A stretch of 64,000 nucleotides of DNA, from positions 186,001 to 250,000 of the forward strand of contig NZ_BMZS01000011.1 of assembly GCF_014652915.1 (NCBI RefSeq), read 5' to 3'. The position numbers and the translations under genes were made by a program. The stretch comes from Thalassobaculum fulvum (lineage in GTDB: Bacteria; Pseudomonadota; Alphaproteobacteria; Thalassobaculales; Thalassobaculaceae). The stretch's first letter is position 1. The number at the start of each line of letters is the position of its first letter. This document shows positions 16,226 to 25,052 of the stretch, one piece after another. The notes beneath the pieces were generated by a model, which was not told the origin of the DNA, ran no database searches, and saw nothing but the letters and a program-made list of their open reading frames with translations.

Positions 16226-18007
16226 TCAGCCCGCCGCGGCGCGGGCCTTGGCGGCGGCCGAGGCGGCGGCGTCGCGGCGGGCCTTGCTGACCGCGTTCTG
16301 GGCCGACTGGCTTAGCGTGAACATCTCGAGCTCGTCCAACTCGTCGTCCTTCACCGGCTCCAGCGACAGGTCGCTGTACGCGCGGGCGTTCGGGTCGGCC
16401 TTGATCTGCCGGCGCAGGCGGCCGTAGCGGACCACCAGCTGCAGCATCTTCCAGTGCTTGACGACCTGGTCGCTCCAGTAGCGGGCGTAGAACGTCACCG
16501 GGTTCTCGATCGGCAGGCCGGGCCGGCGGTCGGTCCGGGCCTTCTTGCGCCACCAGCCGCCTTCCAGCGGGTGGATCTTCTCGAGCGTCACGCAGCCGTA
16601 GAACCACAGGCACAGGAACAGCGTGTTGCCGACGCTGATGCCGCTGGCCCGGGCCCGGCGCAGGATGGTCTCGACGTGCTCCGGCGAGTAGTAGGTCGCC
16701 CAGGCGTCGCGGTAGGCCTGCTCGAGCTCGGCCCGCGACATGGTCGGGTGGCCGGTCGTCGAGTGGTTCAGGTCGTAGCGGTTGAGGTCGGCGTCCATCG
16801 GGACGCCCTTCTCGAACAGCGTCTTGTGGTCGGCCGAGCCCGGCAGCGGGGTCAGGTAGAAGAACTCCAGCAGGTCGACCGGCAGCTCGCGCTTGATGAT
16901 GTCGATGTCGCGCTGGATCGACGCCGGCGTGTCGGCCGGGAAGCCGAGGATGTAGCCGGCGTAGGTCAGCACCCCGATCGAGCGCCAGGCCTGCAGCATT
17001 CGGCGGTACTCGGTGATCCGGTTCTGCCGCTTGGAGGCGGCCGCCAGGTTCTCCGGGTTGATGTTCTCCAGGCCGATGAACACCCGCTTGACCCCGGCCC
17101 GGCCGGCCTTCTCGATGAAGTTCGGGATCTTGTGGCAGAGCGTGTCCACCTGGATGATGTACTTGACGTCGAAGCCCTCGCCCTCGCGCAGCGCGATCAG
17201 CCGGTCGAAGATCTGCTCCCAGTTGCGGTTGCGCGCGAAGTTGTCGTCGGTGATGAAGAACCGGTTGACGCCCTGGGCGACGTTGACCCGCACGATCCGC
17301 TCGATGTCGTCGGCGGTCCGGTAGCGCGACTTGCGGCCCTGGACGTTGATGATGGTGCAGAAGCTGCACTGGAACGGGCAGCCGCGGCCGGAATCGAAGC
17401 TGGTGTGGCGCCCGGCGGTCCGGCCGATGCGCTCGCGCGGGAGGATCGGGACCGGCGTCCCCTCCATGCCGGGCAGGTCGTCCATGTGGTTGTAGATCGG
17501 CTTCATGGCGCCGGCCTGGGCGTCCAGCAGCACCTCGTCGAGCCGTCCCTCGGCCTCGCCGGCGAACAGCGAGACGCCCATGTCGATCGCCTCCTGCAGC
17601 TCCGGCTGGACGCCCGGCAGCATCGCCAGGGTGCCGGAGACGTGGAAGCCGCCGATGCAGACCTGGCAGCCGAGCGCCCGGAACCGGCGGGCCAGGTCGA
17701 GGGCCCGCGGGTACTGGTTGGACTGCACGCCGACCAGCCCGACGAGACCGGTTCCGCCGTCCCGCTGGATGCGGGCCGCCAGCCGTTCCGGGTGCACGCG
17801 GGTGTTGGTCTCGTCGATCGGCACCAGGTCGATGCCGACGTCGGCGCCGAGGACCTTTCGCTCGGCGCAGTCGTCGGCGATGCCGTACAGGGCAGCCAGC
17901 GTGTTCGAGGGGATCGCCGACTTGGCCCACTGAATGACGTAGCCGTCATCGTCGTAGTGCGACGGTTTGATCATCACGAATGTGAACCGAGAGCGTTGGG
18001 TCGCCAA
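16226..18007 (-). CDS. B12-binding-domain radical SAM protein
   Basis: A 593-residue enzyme. Residues 1-170 resemble a cobalamin-binding Rossmann domain (VGLVGVQSNQYPRALDLA, then QVCIGGFHVSG) but without an obvious DxHxxG base-off histidine motif. The radical SAM cluster motif CPFQCSFC is at about 215-222, followed by the SAM-binding barrel (FFITDDNFARNR, RVFIGLENINPENL). The last 60 residues are charged and Ala-rich. The substrate is unknown; family members modify lipids, hopanoids, pigments or antibiotics. The TTG start at 18007 follows a G-rich site; an ATG at 17974 is the alternative. Confidence 0.87.
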   Translation of the reverse strand: MATQRSRFTFVMIKPSHYDDDGYVIQWAKSAIPSNTLAALYGIADDCAERKVLGADVGIDLVPIDETNTRVHPERLAARIQRDGGTGLVGLVGVQSNQYPRALDLARRFRALGCQVCIGGFHVSGTLAMLPGVQPELQEAIDMGVSLFAGEAEGRLDEVLLDAQAGAMKPIYNHMDDLPGMEGTPVPILPRERIGRTAGRHTSFDSGRGCPFQCSFCTIINVQGRKSRYRTADDIERIVRVNVAQGVNRFFITDDNFARNRNWEQIFDRLIALREGEGFDVKYIIQVDTLCHKIPNFIEKAGRAGVKRVFIGLENINPENLAAASKRQNRITEYRRMLQAWRSIGVLTYAGYILGFPADTPASIQRDIDIIKRELPVDLLEFFYLTPLPGSADHKTLFEKGVPMDADLNRYDLNHSTTGHPTMSRAELEQAYRDAWATYYSPEHVETILRRARASGISVGNTLFLCLWFYGCVTLEKIHPLEGGWWRKKARTDRRPGLPIENPVTFYARYWSDQVVKHWKMLQLVVRYGRLRRQIKADPNARAYSDLSLEPVKDDELDELEMFTLSQSAQNAVSKARRDAAASAAAKARAAAG

Positions 18008-18202
18008 ATCGAACCCCCCGATAGCGCGGACGACGGCCTCGGAACCACTGTCTCATGATCGGCGCCCGGGTGCCAGCGATCCGGCGGGCCAGCCATCCCG
18101 GGCGCCGGCCGTCCGCGGCCCGCCGCGGTTGCCGCAGCGCCTTGGGGTGACGGCGGCGGACAGGGCGTGCAGATCGGAACCGGAATACCGTATCGTCGGA
18201 CG

Positions 18203-18712
18203 ATGAGCAGACACCCCGGCCTGGACGCCGTCGAGAGCATCCTGCGGAACGCCCGGAACCCCGAGCTTCGCGGGCTGCTGGAGTACTGGGTCGCGATCCA
18301 TCCCGGGGACCGGCTGCCGTCCCGGCGGGACTTCGACCCGCTCAAGGTGCGGAAGGCCCTGCCCAACCTCGTGCTGACCGACGTCGAGCGCGACCCGTAC
18401 CGGTTCAGGATCCGCCTGATGGGGACCGCGGTGGTGGCGGCGATGCAGCGGGACTTCACCGGTCGCTACCTCGACGAGGTCTGGCCCGATGCCCAGAACC
18501 AGCTGCTCGTGCGCCATCGGGTCGAGGTCGCGGAGACCGGCCTGCCGAATTACCGCTACGGCCTGTCGCCGACACCGTTCCGGCTCGGCTTCGCGCCGCT
18601 CGAGCGGGTGTTCCTGCCGCTGGCCGAGGACGGCGAGCGGGTCGACATGATCCTGAGCATGGTCGCCTACATGGAGCGCTCCGGCGGGTCCGACGCGCCG
18701 GCCATCGGCTGA
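18203..18712 (+). CDS. stand-alone PAS_5 domain protein (paralogue group A)
   Basis: A 169-residue single-domain protein: [67 protein letters not shown]. It shares its whole length with the products at 12710 and 13336, although two other genes now lie between. The ATG at 18203 matches their start. No partner kinase or cyclase is adjacent. Confidence 0.82.
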   Translation: MSRHPGLDAVESILRNARNPELRGLLEYWVAIHPGDRLPSRRDFDPLKVRKALPNLVLTDVERDPYRFRIRLMGTAVVAAMQRDFTGRYLDEVWPDAQNQLLVRHRVEVAETGLPNYRYGLSPTPFRLGFAPLERVFLPLAEDGERVDMILSMVAYMERSGGSDAPAIG

Positions 18713-18969
18713 TCCCGGCCCGGTGCGGGGTCTTGTCGGGCGGTCCCGGCAAGTAGTGGAACCGGGCGCTGCGGAGCATTGCCGCGGTGGCGTTCTGAAT
18801 TCCGAAGACGAGTCGGCCGTTCGAGACAGGCGGACTCCAGGACCCGCGCATCGCGATCCGCGGTTCGTCGGCTGGAACGGCGGTTTCGTGGCCGCTTTCC
18901 TTGTCGAACCGGCGGGTTTGGGTGTAGGGGGGAGGGATCCCAACACGGCACCCACAGGGGGAAACAACC

Positions 18970-20154
18970 ATGAAACGTGTGCTGCCCTTGCTGTGCGCAG
19001 CGGTCTTCGCCACCGCCGCCCACGCCCAGGAGCCGGTGAAGATCGGCATGCTCCAGGGCTTCACCGGGCCCACGGAGTCGCTGGTCAAGCCGATGGCTCT
19101 CGGCGGCGAGATGGCGATCAAGGAGGTTTCCGACAGCGGCGTCTTCCTCGGTGGCCGCACGGTCGTCCCGGTCCGCGGCGACAGCACCTGCATCGATGCC
19201 GCCGCCGCGACCGCGGCCGCCGACCGGCTGGTCACCTCCGAGGGCGTTCAGGGCATCAACGGCGCCACCTGCTCGGGCGCGACCACCGCGGTGCTCAACA
19301 ACGTCGTGCGGCCGAACGGCATCGTCATGATCTCGCCGTCCGCCACCTCGCCGGCGCTCAGCACCATCGAGGATGACGGCTACTTCTTCCGGACCGCCCC
19401 GTCGGACGCGCGGCAGGGCCAGATCATCGGCGAGATCCTGGTCGCCAAGGGGATCAAGACCGCCGCCCTGACCTACACCAACAACGACTACGGCAAGGGC
19501 CTGGCGGACTCGATCCAGGCCGCCTATGAGGCCAAGGGCGGCAAGATCACCGCGGTCGCCGCCCACGAGGACGGCAAGGCCGACTACTCGGCCGAAGTCG
19601 CCACCCTGGCGTCCGCCGGCGGCGAGGTGCTGATCGTGGCCGGCTATCTCGACCAGGGCGGCAAGGGCATGATCCAGGCGGCCCTCGACACCGGGGCGTT
19701 CGAGCGCTTCGTGCTGCCCGACGGCATGGTCGGCGAGGCCCTGACCGACCACTTCGGCAAGGCGCTCGACGGTTCGATCGGCACCAACCCGGGCACCGAC
19801 AGCCCGGGGGCGTCGATGCTGGCCAAGCTGGCCGGCGGCAAGGGCTTCAAGGGCGACGACCCGTACGTGCCGGAGTGTTACGACGCCTCGGCGCTGCTGC
19901 TGCTGGCCATGCAGTCCGCCGGCAGCACCGACAGCGCGGTCTACAAGGACCACGTCGTGAAGGTCGCCAACGCGCCCGGCGAGAAGATCTACCCGGGCGA
20001 GCTGAAGAAGGGGCTGGAGATCCTGGCCAAGGGCGGCGACATCGACTACGTCGGCGGCACCGCGCTCGAGCTGATCGAGCCGGGCGAGTCCGCCGGCAGC
20101 TTCCGCGAGACGGTGGTCGAGAACGGCAAGTGGAAGACGGTGGCCTACCACTGA
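18970..20154 (+). CDS. ABC substrate-binding protein, branched-chain amino acid (LivK) type
   Basis: A 394-residue periplasmic protein with a Sec signal (cleavage after AHA, near residue 18) and the Leu/Ile/Val-binding fold (VKIGMLQGFTGPTESLVKP, then NGATCSGATTAVLNN and ISPSATSPALS). It heads a binding protein, two ATPases and two permeases cassette. Ligands of such proteins range from amino acids to amides and aromatics, so the substrate is open. The ribosome site AGGGGG lies just upstream of the ATG. Confidence 0.9.
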   Translation: MKRVLPLLCAAVFATAAHAQEPVKIGMLQGFTGPTESLVKPMALGGEMAIKEVSDSGVFLGGRTVVPVRGDSTCIDAAAATAAADRLVTSEGVQGINGATCSGATTAVLNNVVRPNGIVMISPSATSPALSTIEDDGYFFRTAPSDARQGQIIGEILVAKGIKTAALTYTNNDYGKGLADSIQAAYEAKGGKITAVAAHEDGKADYSAEVATLASAGGEVLIVAGYLDQGGKGMIQAALDTGAFERFVLPDGMVGEALTDHFGKALDGSIGTNPGTDSPGASMLAKLAGGKGFKGDDPYVPECYDASALLLLAMQSAGSTDSAVYKDHVVKVANAPGEKIYPGELKKGLEILAKGGDIDYVGGTALELIEPGESAGSFRETVVENGKWKTVAYH

Positions 20155-20190
20155 TCCGTCCGCTTGCCGAGAACAGGTCCAGAAATCAGG

Positions 20191-20220
20191 GAAACGGTCG
20201 GGCCGCGGCCTGACCGTTTC
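20191..20220 (+). terminator. stem-loop after LivK-type gene
   Basis: A 14-bp stem with one G-T pair (GAAACGGTCGGGCC with GGCCTGACCGTTTC) and almost no loop, in the gap between the binding-protein and ATPase genes. It is positioned to attenuate transcription or protect the 3' end of the binding-protein mRNA. Confidence 0.55.
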
Positions 20221-20239
20221 TCGTCCACCGGTTCGCTCA

Positions 20240-21022
20240 ATGATCAAAGTCGAAGACGTAACCAAGAACTTCGGGGGCATCCGGGCGGTCGACGGCGTCT
20301 CGCTGGAAATCCAGAAGGGCTCGATCACCGGGCTGATCGGCCCGAACGGCGCCGGCAAGACCACGCTGTTCAACATCGTCGCCGGGCACTTCCCGCCGTC
20401 GTCGGGGCGGATCTACCTCGACGGCGAGGACGTCACCGAGCTGCAGCCGCACGAACTGTTCCACAAGGGGCTGCTGCGAACCTTCCAGATCGCCCACGAG
20501 TTCTCCAGCCTGACCGTGCTGGAGAACCTGATGGTGGTCCCGGGCGACCAGCCGGGCGAGGACCTGCGTCACGCCTGGTTCAACTACCGCCGGGTGGTCG
20601 CCAACGAGGAGCGGGTGCGCGAGCGTGCCCGCGAGGTCGTCGAGTTCCTCGAGATCCCGCACCTGGAGAACGAACTGGCCGGCAACCTGTCGGGCGGCCA
20701 GAAGAAGCTGCTCGAGCTCGGCCGTACCATGATGGTCGACGCCAAGATCGTGTTCCTCGACGAGGTCGGCGCCGGGGTGAACCGCACGCTGCTGCAGACC
20801 ATCGCCCGCTCGATCCAGCGCCTCAACCGGGAGCGCGGCTACACCTTCTGCCTGATCGAGCACGACATGGACTTCATCGCGCGGCTCTGCGACCCGGTCA
20901 TCGTGATGGCCGAGGGCCGGCTGCTCACCCAGGGCTCGGTCCAGGACGTCATGAACGACGAGAGGGTGATCGAGGCCTATCTGGGCACCGGCCGGAAACA
21001 CAAGCGGGTCTCGGAGTCATGA
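20240..21022 (+). CDS. ABC transporter ATP-binding protein, LivG type
   Basis: A 260-residue ATPase with Walker A GPNGAGKTTLFN and signature LSGGQKKLLELGR. Walker B reads IVFLDEVGAGVN: the catalytic Glu is present, but the usual Pro of LDEP is Val. The C-terminal tail (VIEAYLGTG) is typical of LivG. Its TGA overlaps the ATG of the next ATPase. It works with the LivF-type partner as a heterodimer. Confidence 0.92.
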   Translation: MIKVEDVTKNFGGIRAVDGVSLEIQKGSITGLIGPNGAGKTTLFNIVAGHFPPSSGRIYLDGEDVTELQPHELFHKGLLRTFQIAHEFSSLTVLENLMVVPGDQPGEDLRHAWFNYRRVVANEERVRERAREVVEFLEIPHLENELAGNLSGGQKKLLELGRTMMVDAKIVFLDEVGAGVNRTLLQTIARSIQRLNRERGYTFCLIEHDMDFIARLCDPVIVMAEGRLLTQGSVQDVMNDERVIEAYLGTGRKHKRVSES

Positions 21023-21723
21023 GCTTCCTCTCGGCGACCGGCATGACCGGGGGATACGGCGGCGTCGACATCATCCACGGCTGCGACATCACCGTGGAGC
21101 GCGGCGAGATCGCCGTGGTCGTGGGGCCGAACGGCGCCGGCAAGTCGACCGCGATGAAGGCGGTGTTCGGCATGCTGGCCCTGCGCGCCGGCAGCGTGGT
21201 GTTCGACGGCCGGGACATCACCCGGCTGGCCCCGCAGCAGCGGGTCCGCCAGGGCATGGGGTTCGTGCCGCAGAACCGCAACGTCTTCGTGTCCCTGACG
21301 GTCGAGGAGAACCTCGAGATGGGGGCGTTCATCCGCGACGACGACATCTCCGCGACCAAGGAGCAGGTGTTCGAGCTGTTCCCGGTGCTGGCGGAGAAGC
21401 GCAACCAGCCGGCCGGCGAGCTGTCGGGCGGGCAGCGCCAGCAGGTCGCGGTCGGCCGCGCGCTCATGACCCAGCCCAAGCTGCTGATGCTCGACGAGCC
21501 GACGGCGGGCGTGTCGCCGGTGGTCATGGACGACCTGTTCGACCGCATCGTCGAGATCGCCCGGACCGGGATCGCCATCCTGATGGTCGAGCAGAATGCG
21601 CGGCAGGCGCTGGAGATCGCCGACCACGGCTTCGTCCTGGTCCAGGGACGCAACCGTTTCACCGACACCGGCGAGGCGCTGCTGGCGAACGAAGAGGTTC
21701 GCCGCTCGTTCCTGGGGGGCTGA
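21019..21723 (+). CDS. ABC transporter ATP-binding protein, LivF type
   Basis: A 234-residue ATPase with Walker A GPNGAGKSTAMK, signature LSGGQRQQVAVGRAL, Walker B LLMLDEPTAGVSP and switch region LMVEQNARQAL. The ATG at 21019 overlaps the preceding stop (ATGA), and the next permease starts 1 bp after its stop, so the cassette is translationally coupled. Confidence 0.92.
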   Translation: MSFLSATGMTGGYGGVDIIHGCDITVERGEIAVVVGPNGAGKSTAMKAVFGMLALRAGSVVFDGRDITRLAPQQRVRQGMGFVPQNRNVFVSLTVEENLEMGAFIRDDDISATKEQVFELFPVLAEKRNQPAGELSGGQRQQVAVGRALMTQPKLLMLDEPTAGVSPVVMDDLFDRIVEIARTGIAILMVEQNARQALEIADHGFVLVQGRNRFTDTGEALLANEEVRRSFLGG

Positions 21724-21724
21724 C

Positions 21725-22735
21725 ATGGAGTTCGCCAACGCCTTCGCCCTGCTGGCGAATTTCGTGATCGTCCCGGCGATCGCCTACGGCGCGCAGCTCG
21801 CGCTCGGCGCGCTCGGGGTCACCATCATCTTCGGCATCCTGCGGTTCGCGAACTTCGCGCACGGCGAGCTGATGTCGTTCGGCACCATGGTGGCGATCCT
21901 GGCGACCTGGTTCCTGCAGGCCCAGGGGATCGGCATCGCGCCGCTGCCGACCGCCCTGCTGGCGCTGCCGGTCGGCGTCCTGGGGGCGGTCGCCGTCGCG
22001 GTGCTGACCGACCGCTACGTGTTCCGGTTCTACCGCCGCCGGCGGGCCAACCCGATCGTGTTCGCGATCGTCTCGGTCGGCGTGATGTTCGTGCTGGCCG
22101 GGGTGATCCGCATCGTGATCGGCCCCGACGACCAGAGCTTCGCCGACGGCGCGCGGTTCCTGGTCACCTACCGGGACTCCAAGGCGGCGATGGGGATCGA
22201 CCAGGGCATCGCGGTCAAGCAGACCCAGGTGATCACGGTGATGGTGACGCTGGTCGTGGTCGCGCTGCTGTTCTGGTTCCTGCGCCGGACCCGCTGGGGC
22301 AAGGCCATGCGCGCCTACTCCGACGACGAGGACCTGGCGCTGCTGTCGGGCATCGATCCGGAGCGGGTGGTGCTGATCGCCTGGACCATCGCCGCCGCGC
22401 TGGCCGCCATCGCCGGCACCCTGTACGGCCTCGACAAGACCTACAAGCCGTTCATCTTCCTGCAGATTCTGCTGCCGATCTTCGCCGCCACCATCCTCGG
22501 CGGCATCGGGCAGCCGGTCGGCGCCGTCCTGGGGGGCTTCATCGTCGCGTTCTCGGAGGTCACGGTGACCTACGCCTTCAAGCGCTTCCTGGCCTATCTC
22601 GGACCCGAGGGCTGGGCGCCGGACGGCCTGGTCCAGCTGCTGTCGACCGACTACAAGTTCGCGGTCTCGTTCGTCATCCTGGTGGCGGTCCTGCTGGTCC
22701 GGCCGACCGGCATCATCCGAGGCAAGGTCATATGA
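21725..22735 (+). CDS. ABC transporter permease, LivH type
   Basis: A 336-residue permease with about eight TM helices and the LivH signature GVTIIFGILRFANFAHGELM near the N terminus, plus the cytoplasmic segment WGKAMRAYSDDEDLALLSGI that contacts the ATPase. It overlaps the next permease by 4 bp. Confidence 0.9.
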   Translation: MEFANAFALLANFVIVPAIAYGAQLALGALGVTIIFGILRFANFAHGELMSFGTMVAILATWFLQAQGIGIAPLPTALLALPVGVLGAVAVAVLTDRYVFRFYRRRRANPIVFAIVSVGVMFVLAGVIRIVIGPDDQSFADGARFLVTYRDSKAAMGIDQGIAVKQTQVITVMVTLVVVALLFWFLRRTRWGKAMRAYSDDEDLALLSGIDPERVVLIAWTIAAALAAIAGTLYGLDKTYKPFIFLQILLPIFAATILGGIGQPVGAVLGGFIVAFSEVTVTYAFKRFLAYLGPEGWAPDGLVQLLSTDYKFAVSFVILVAVLLVRPTGIIRGKVI

Positions 22736-24030
22736 CCAGGAAGGTCGCCCTCTACTACGGCCTGATGGGGCTGGTGCTGGCCGGGGTCGGCGTCTTCCAG
22801 AGCTGGAACGTCGCCTTCGGCATCGCCAACCTGTGCCTGATCTCGGCGGTCATGGCGCTCGGCGTGAACATGCAGTGGGGCTATGCCGGGCTGTTCAACG
22901 TCGGGATCATGGGGTTCACCGCGCTCGGCGGGCTGACCGCGGTGCTGGTCTCCATGCCGCCGGTGCAGGAGGCCTGGGCGGTGGCCGGCGGCGACCTGTT
23001 CCTATCGTTCCTCAGCCTGGTCGCCACGGTGGTCGCGATCGTGTTCGCCAGGCGCGCGGTGCCGCCGATCGCCCGGCTGCCGGTGACCGTCCTGCTGATC
23101 GTCGCCGGCTACTTCCTGATCAACCGGTTCTTCGTGCCGGCCACCGAGCGGATCGAGGCGATCGACCCGGCGCTGTCGGGGTATCTCGGCGGCCTCGGGC
23201 TGCCGGTGCTGATCGCCTGGCCGCTGGGCGGGCTGGTGGCGGCGGGCGCCGGCTGGCTGATCGGCAAGATCGCGCTCGGGCTGCGGGCGGATTATCTCGC
23301 GATCGCCACTCTCGGCATCTCCGAGATCATCATCGCCGTCATCAAGTACGAGGAGTGGCTGTCGCGCGGCGTGAAGAACGTCACCGGCATCCCGCGCCCG
23401 GTGCCCTACGAGGTCGACCTGGTCGAGGCCGGCTGGTTCGTCGACCTGGCCACCCGGCTCGGGGCGACGGACATGGCGGAGGCCGCGAGCCTGTTCGTCA
23501 AGGCCTGCTACCTGGTCCTGTTCGCCGCCGTGCTGGCGGTCGTCATGTGGTTCGCCGAGCGGGCCCTGCGCTCGCCGTGGGGGCGGATGATGCGGGCGAT
23601 CCGCGACAACCGGGACGCCGCCGCCGCGATGGGCAAGAACGTCAAGGCGCGTCACCTCCAGGTGTTCGTGCTCGGCTGCGCCACCTGCGGCATCGCCGGG
23701 GCGATGCTGGCGACCCTCGACGGCCAGCTCACGCCGACCAGCTACATCCCGCTGCGCTTCACCTTCCTGATCTGGGTGATGGTGATCCTCGGCGGCTCCG
23801 GCAACAACTGGGGGGCGGTGCTCGGCGGCTTCGTGATCTGGCTGCTGTGGGTCGAGGCCGAGCCGCTGGGCAACTGGTTCATGACCGCGGTCACGGCGCC
23901 GCTGCCGGGCGATTCCTTCCTCGCCCAGCACCTGCTGGCCGGGGCGGCCTACACCCGCTACCTGCTGATGGGGGCGATCCTGCTGCTGGTCATGCGGTTC
24001 GCGCCGAAGGGGCTGATTCCGGAGCGCTGA
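22732..24030 (+). CDS. ABC transporter permease, LivM type, long form
   Basis: A 432-residue permease, about 100 residues longer than a common LivM. The core elements are present (GYAGLFNVGIMGFTALGG, DYLAIATLGISEII, WGRMMRAIRDNRDAAAAMG, GSGNNWGAVLGGFV). The extra length is mostly an added hydrophobic pair at about residues 88-135 and a longer loop before the coupling region. It ends the cassette; a convergent RpiR gene follows 15 bp later. Confidence 0.9.
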   Translation: MTRKVALYYGLMGLVLAGVGVFQSWNVAFGIANLCLISAVMALGVNMQWGYAGLFNVGIMGFTALGGLTAVLVSMPPVQEAWAVAGGDLFLSFLSLVATVVAIVFARRAVPPIARLPVTVLLIVAGYFLINRFFVPATERIEAIDPALSGYLGGLGLPVLIAWPLGGLVAAGAGWLIGKIALGLRADYLAIATLGISEIIIAVIKYEEWLSRGVKNVTGIPRPVPYEVDLVEAGWFVDLATRLGATDMAEAASLFVKACYLVLFAAVLAVVMWFAERALRSPWGRMMRAIRDNRDAAAAMGKNVKARHLQVFVLGCATCGIAGAMLATLDGQLTPTSYIPLRFTFLIWVMVILGGSGNNWGAVLGGFVIWLLWVEAEPLGNWFMTAVTAPLPGDSFLAQHLLAGAAYTRYLLMGAILLLVMRFAPKGLIPER

Positions 24031-24045
24031 ACGGCCGGGCGCGGT

Positions 24046-24921
24046 CTATACGAACTTCCGGAAGATCTTGGTCTGGTCGAACAGCTCCTCCAGGATCCGC
24101 ATGCGCTCCTTGGTCTCGCTCCAGGTCGCGGTCTGCACGGCGGCGATCAGGGCCTCGACCACGAACAGCGTGACCACGGAGGAATCCCAGGCCGACGGCG
24201 CCTCGATGCGGACCCGGAAGCTGTGGGTCGCCAGCTTGGCGGCCGGCGACCCCCACTGGTCGGTGAACAGGATCAGCTTCACGCCGCGGGCCGTTACGGT
24301 CTCGGCCAGCCGCAGCACGTCGTGCTCGTAGCGCCGCACGTCGAAGGCGACCAGCACGTCGCCCTCCTTCATGTTCAGCACGTAGTGCGGCCAGGTGTTG
24401 GAGTTCGGGGCGATCAGGGTCAGGCCGCTGCGGATCACCTGCATGTGGGTGAAGAAGTAGTCGGCCAGCGAGCGGGTGATCCGGCCGCCGACCACGTAGA
24501 CGTCGCGCCTGCGGTCGCGCAGCAGGGCGGCGGCGCCGTCGAACTCCTCGATGCCGATCTGCCGCAGGGTCTGCCGCAGGTTCTCGGTCACCGCCTCGGC
24601 GAAGCGGTTGAGGATGTGGGTGTCTGGCGCGCTCTCGGCCCAGCGGTCGTGCTTGGCGATCGGGCTGGAGATCGTCGCCTCCAGCTCCGCGCGCAGCGCC
24701 GCCTGCAGCTCGGGGAACCCGCCGAAGCCGAGCTTCTTGGCCATCCGGACCACGGTCGGCGTCGACACCCCGGACACCTCGGCCAGCGCGGTGATGCTGC
24801 CGAGCCCGGAGACCGGGTAGTTGGCCAGGATCGCGTTGGCGAGCTGGCGTTCGGCCCGGGTGAGGTCTTGAAAGCGGTCGCGGATGCCGTCGGCGACCGT
24901 CTGGTCGCGGCTCGAACTCAT
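24046..24921 (-). CDS. RpiR/MurR family transcriptional regulator
   Basis: A 291-residue protein. The N-terminal HTH_6 domain (about 10-80) contains TALAEVSGVSTPTVVRMAKK, and the C-terminal SIS domain (about 125-260) contains DVYVVGGRITRSLADYFF and VLVAFDVRRYEHDVLRLAE. SIS domains usually bind phosphosugars, but members of this family also control amino-acid and taurine genes. It is divergent from the amidohydrolase/TRAP/glutamine-synthetase-like cluster and the shared gap holds an operator-like inverted repeat, so it is the likely local regulator. Confidence 0.9.
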   Translation of the reverse strand: MSSSRDQTVADGIRDRFQDLTRAERQLANAILANYPVSGLGSITALAEVSGVSTPTVVRMAKKLGFGGFPELQAALRAELEATISSPIAKHDRWAESAPDTHILNRFAEAVTENLRQTLRQIGIEEFDGAAALLRDRRRDVYVVGGRITRSLADYFFTHMQVIRSGLTLIAPNSNTWPHYVLNMKEGDVLVAFDVRRYEHDVLRLAETVTARGVKLILFTDQWGSPAAKLATHSFRVRIEAPSAWDSSVVTLFVVEALIAAVQTATWSETKERMRILEELFDQTKIFRKFV

Positions 24922-24979
24922 CGTCGAACGTCTCCCCCTGCCGGTCGGTCCCCTGCGGGCCACGGGCGGCCCGTCCAGT

Positions 24980-25031
24980 GTTTCAGAAAGATACTTGACT
25001 GTCTCTTTCGATCTGAAACTATATTTTCAGA
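24980..25031 (+). promoter_or_regulatory. promoter overlapped by inverted repeat (candidate RpiR operator)
   Basis: An AT-rich island between divergent genes. Inverted arms GTTTCAGA (24980-24987) and TCTGAAAC (25012-25019) enclose a second pair GAAAGA (24986-24991) and TCTTTC (25004-25009). The -35-like TTGACT (24995-25000) lies between the arms and a TATA-like hexamer starts at 25018-25020. TTTCAGA recurs directly at 25025-25031. Binding here would block the downstream promoter. Confidence 0.65.
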
Positions 25032-25052
25032 GTGGGATCGGGGGACACCACG

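Noticed and set aside
14601-17930. A 1109-codon open frame on the minus strand
   Set aside because: It lies in another frame of the radical SAM gene and antisense to the spermidine-synthase-like gene; its composition is low-complexity (His/Asp/Gln/Arg) with no recognisable fold.
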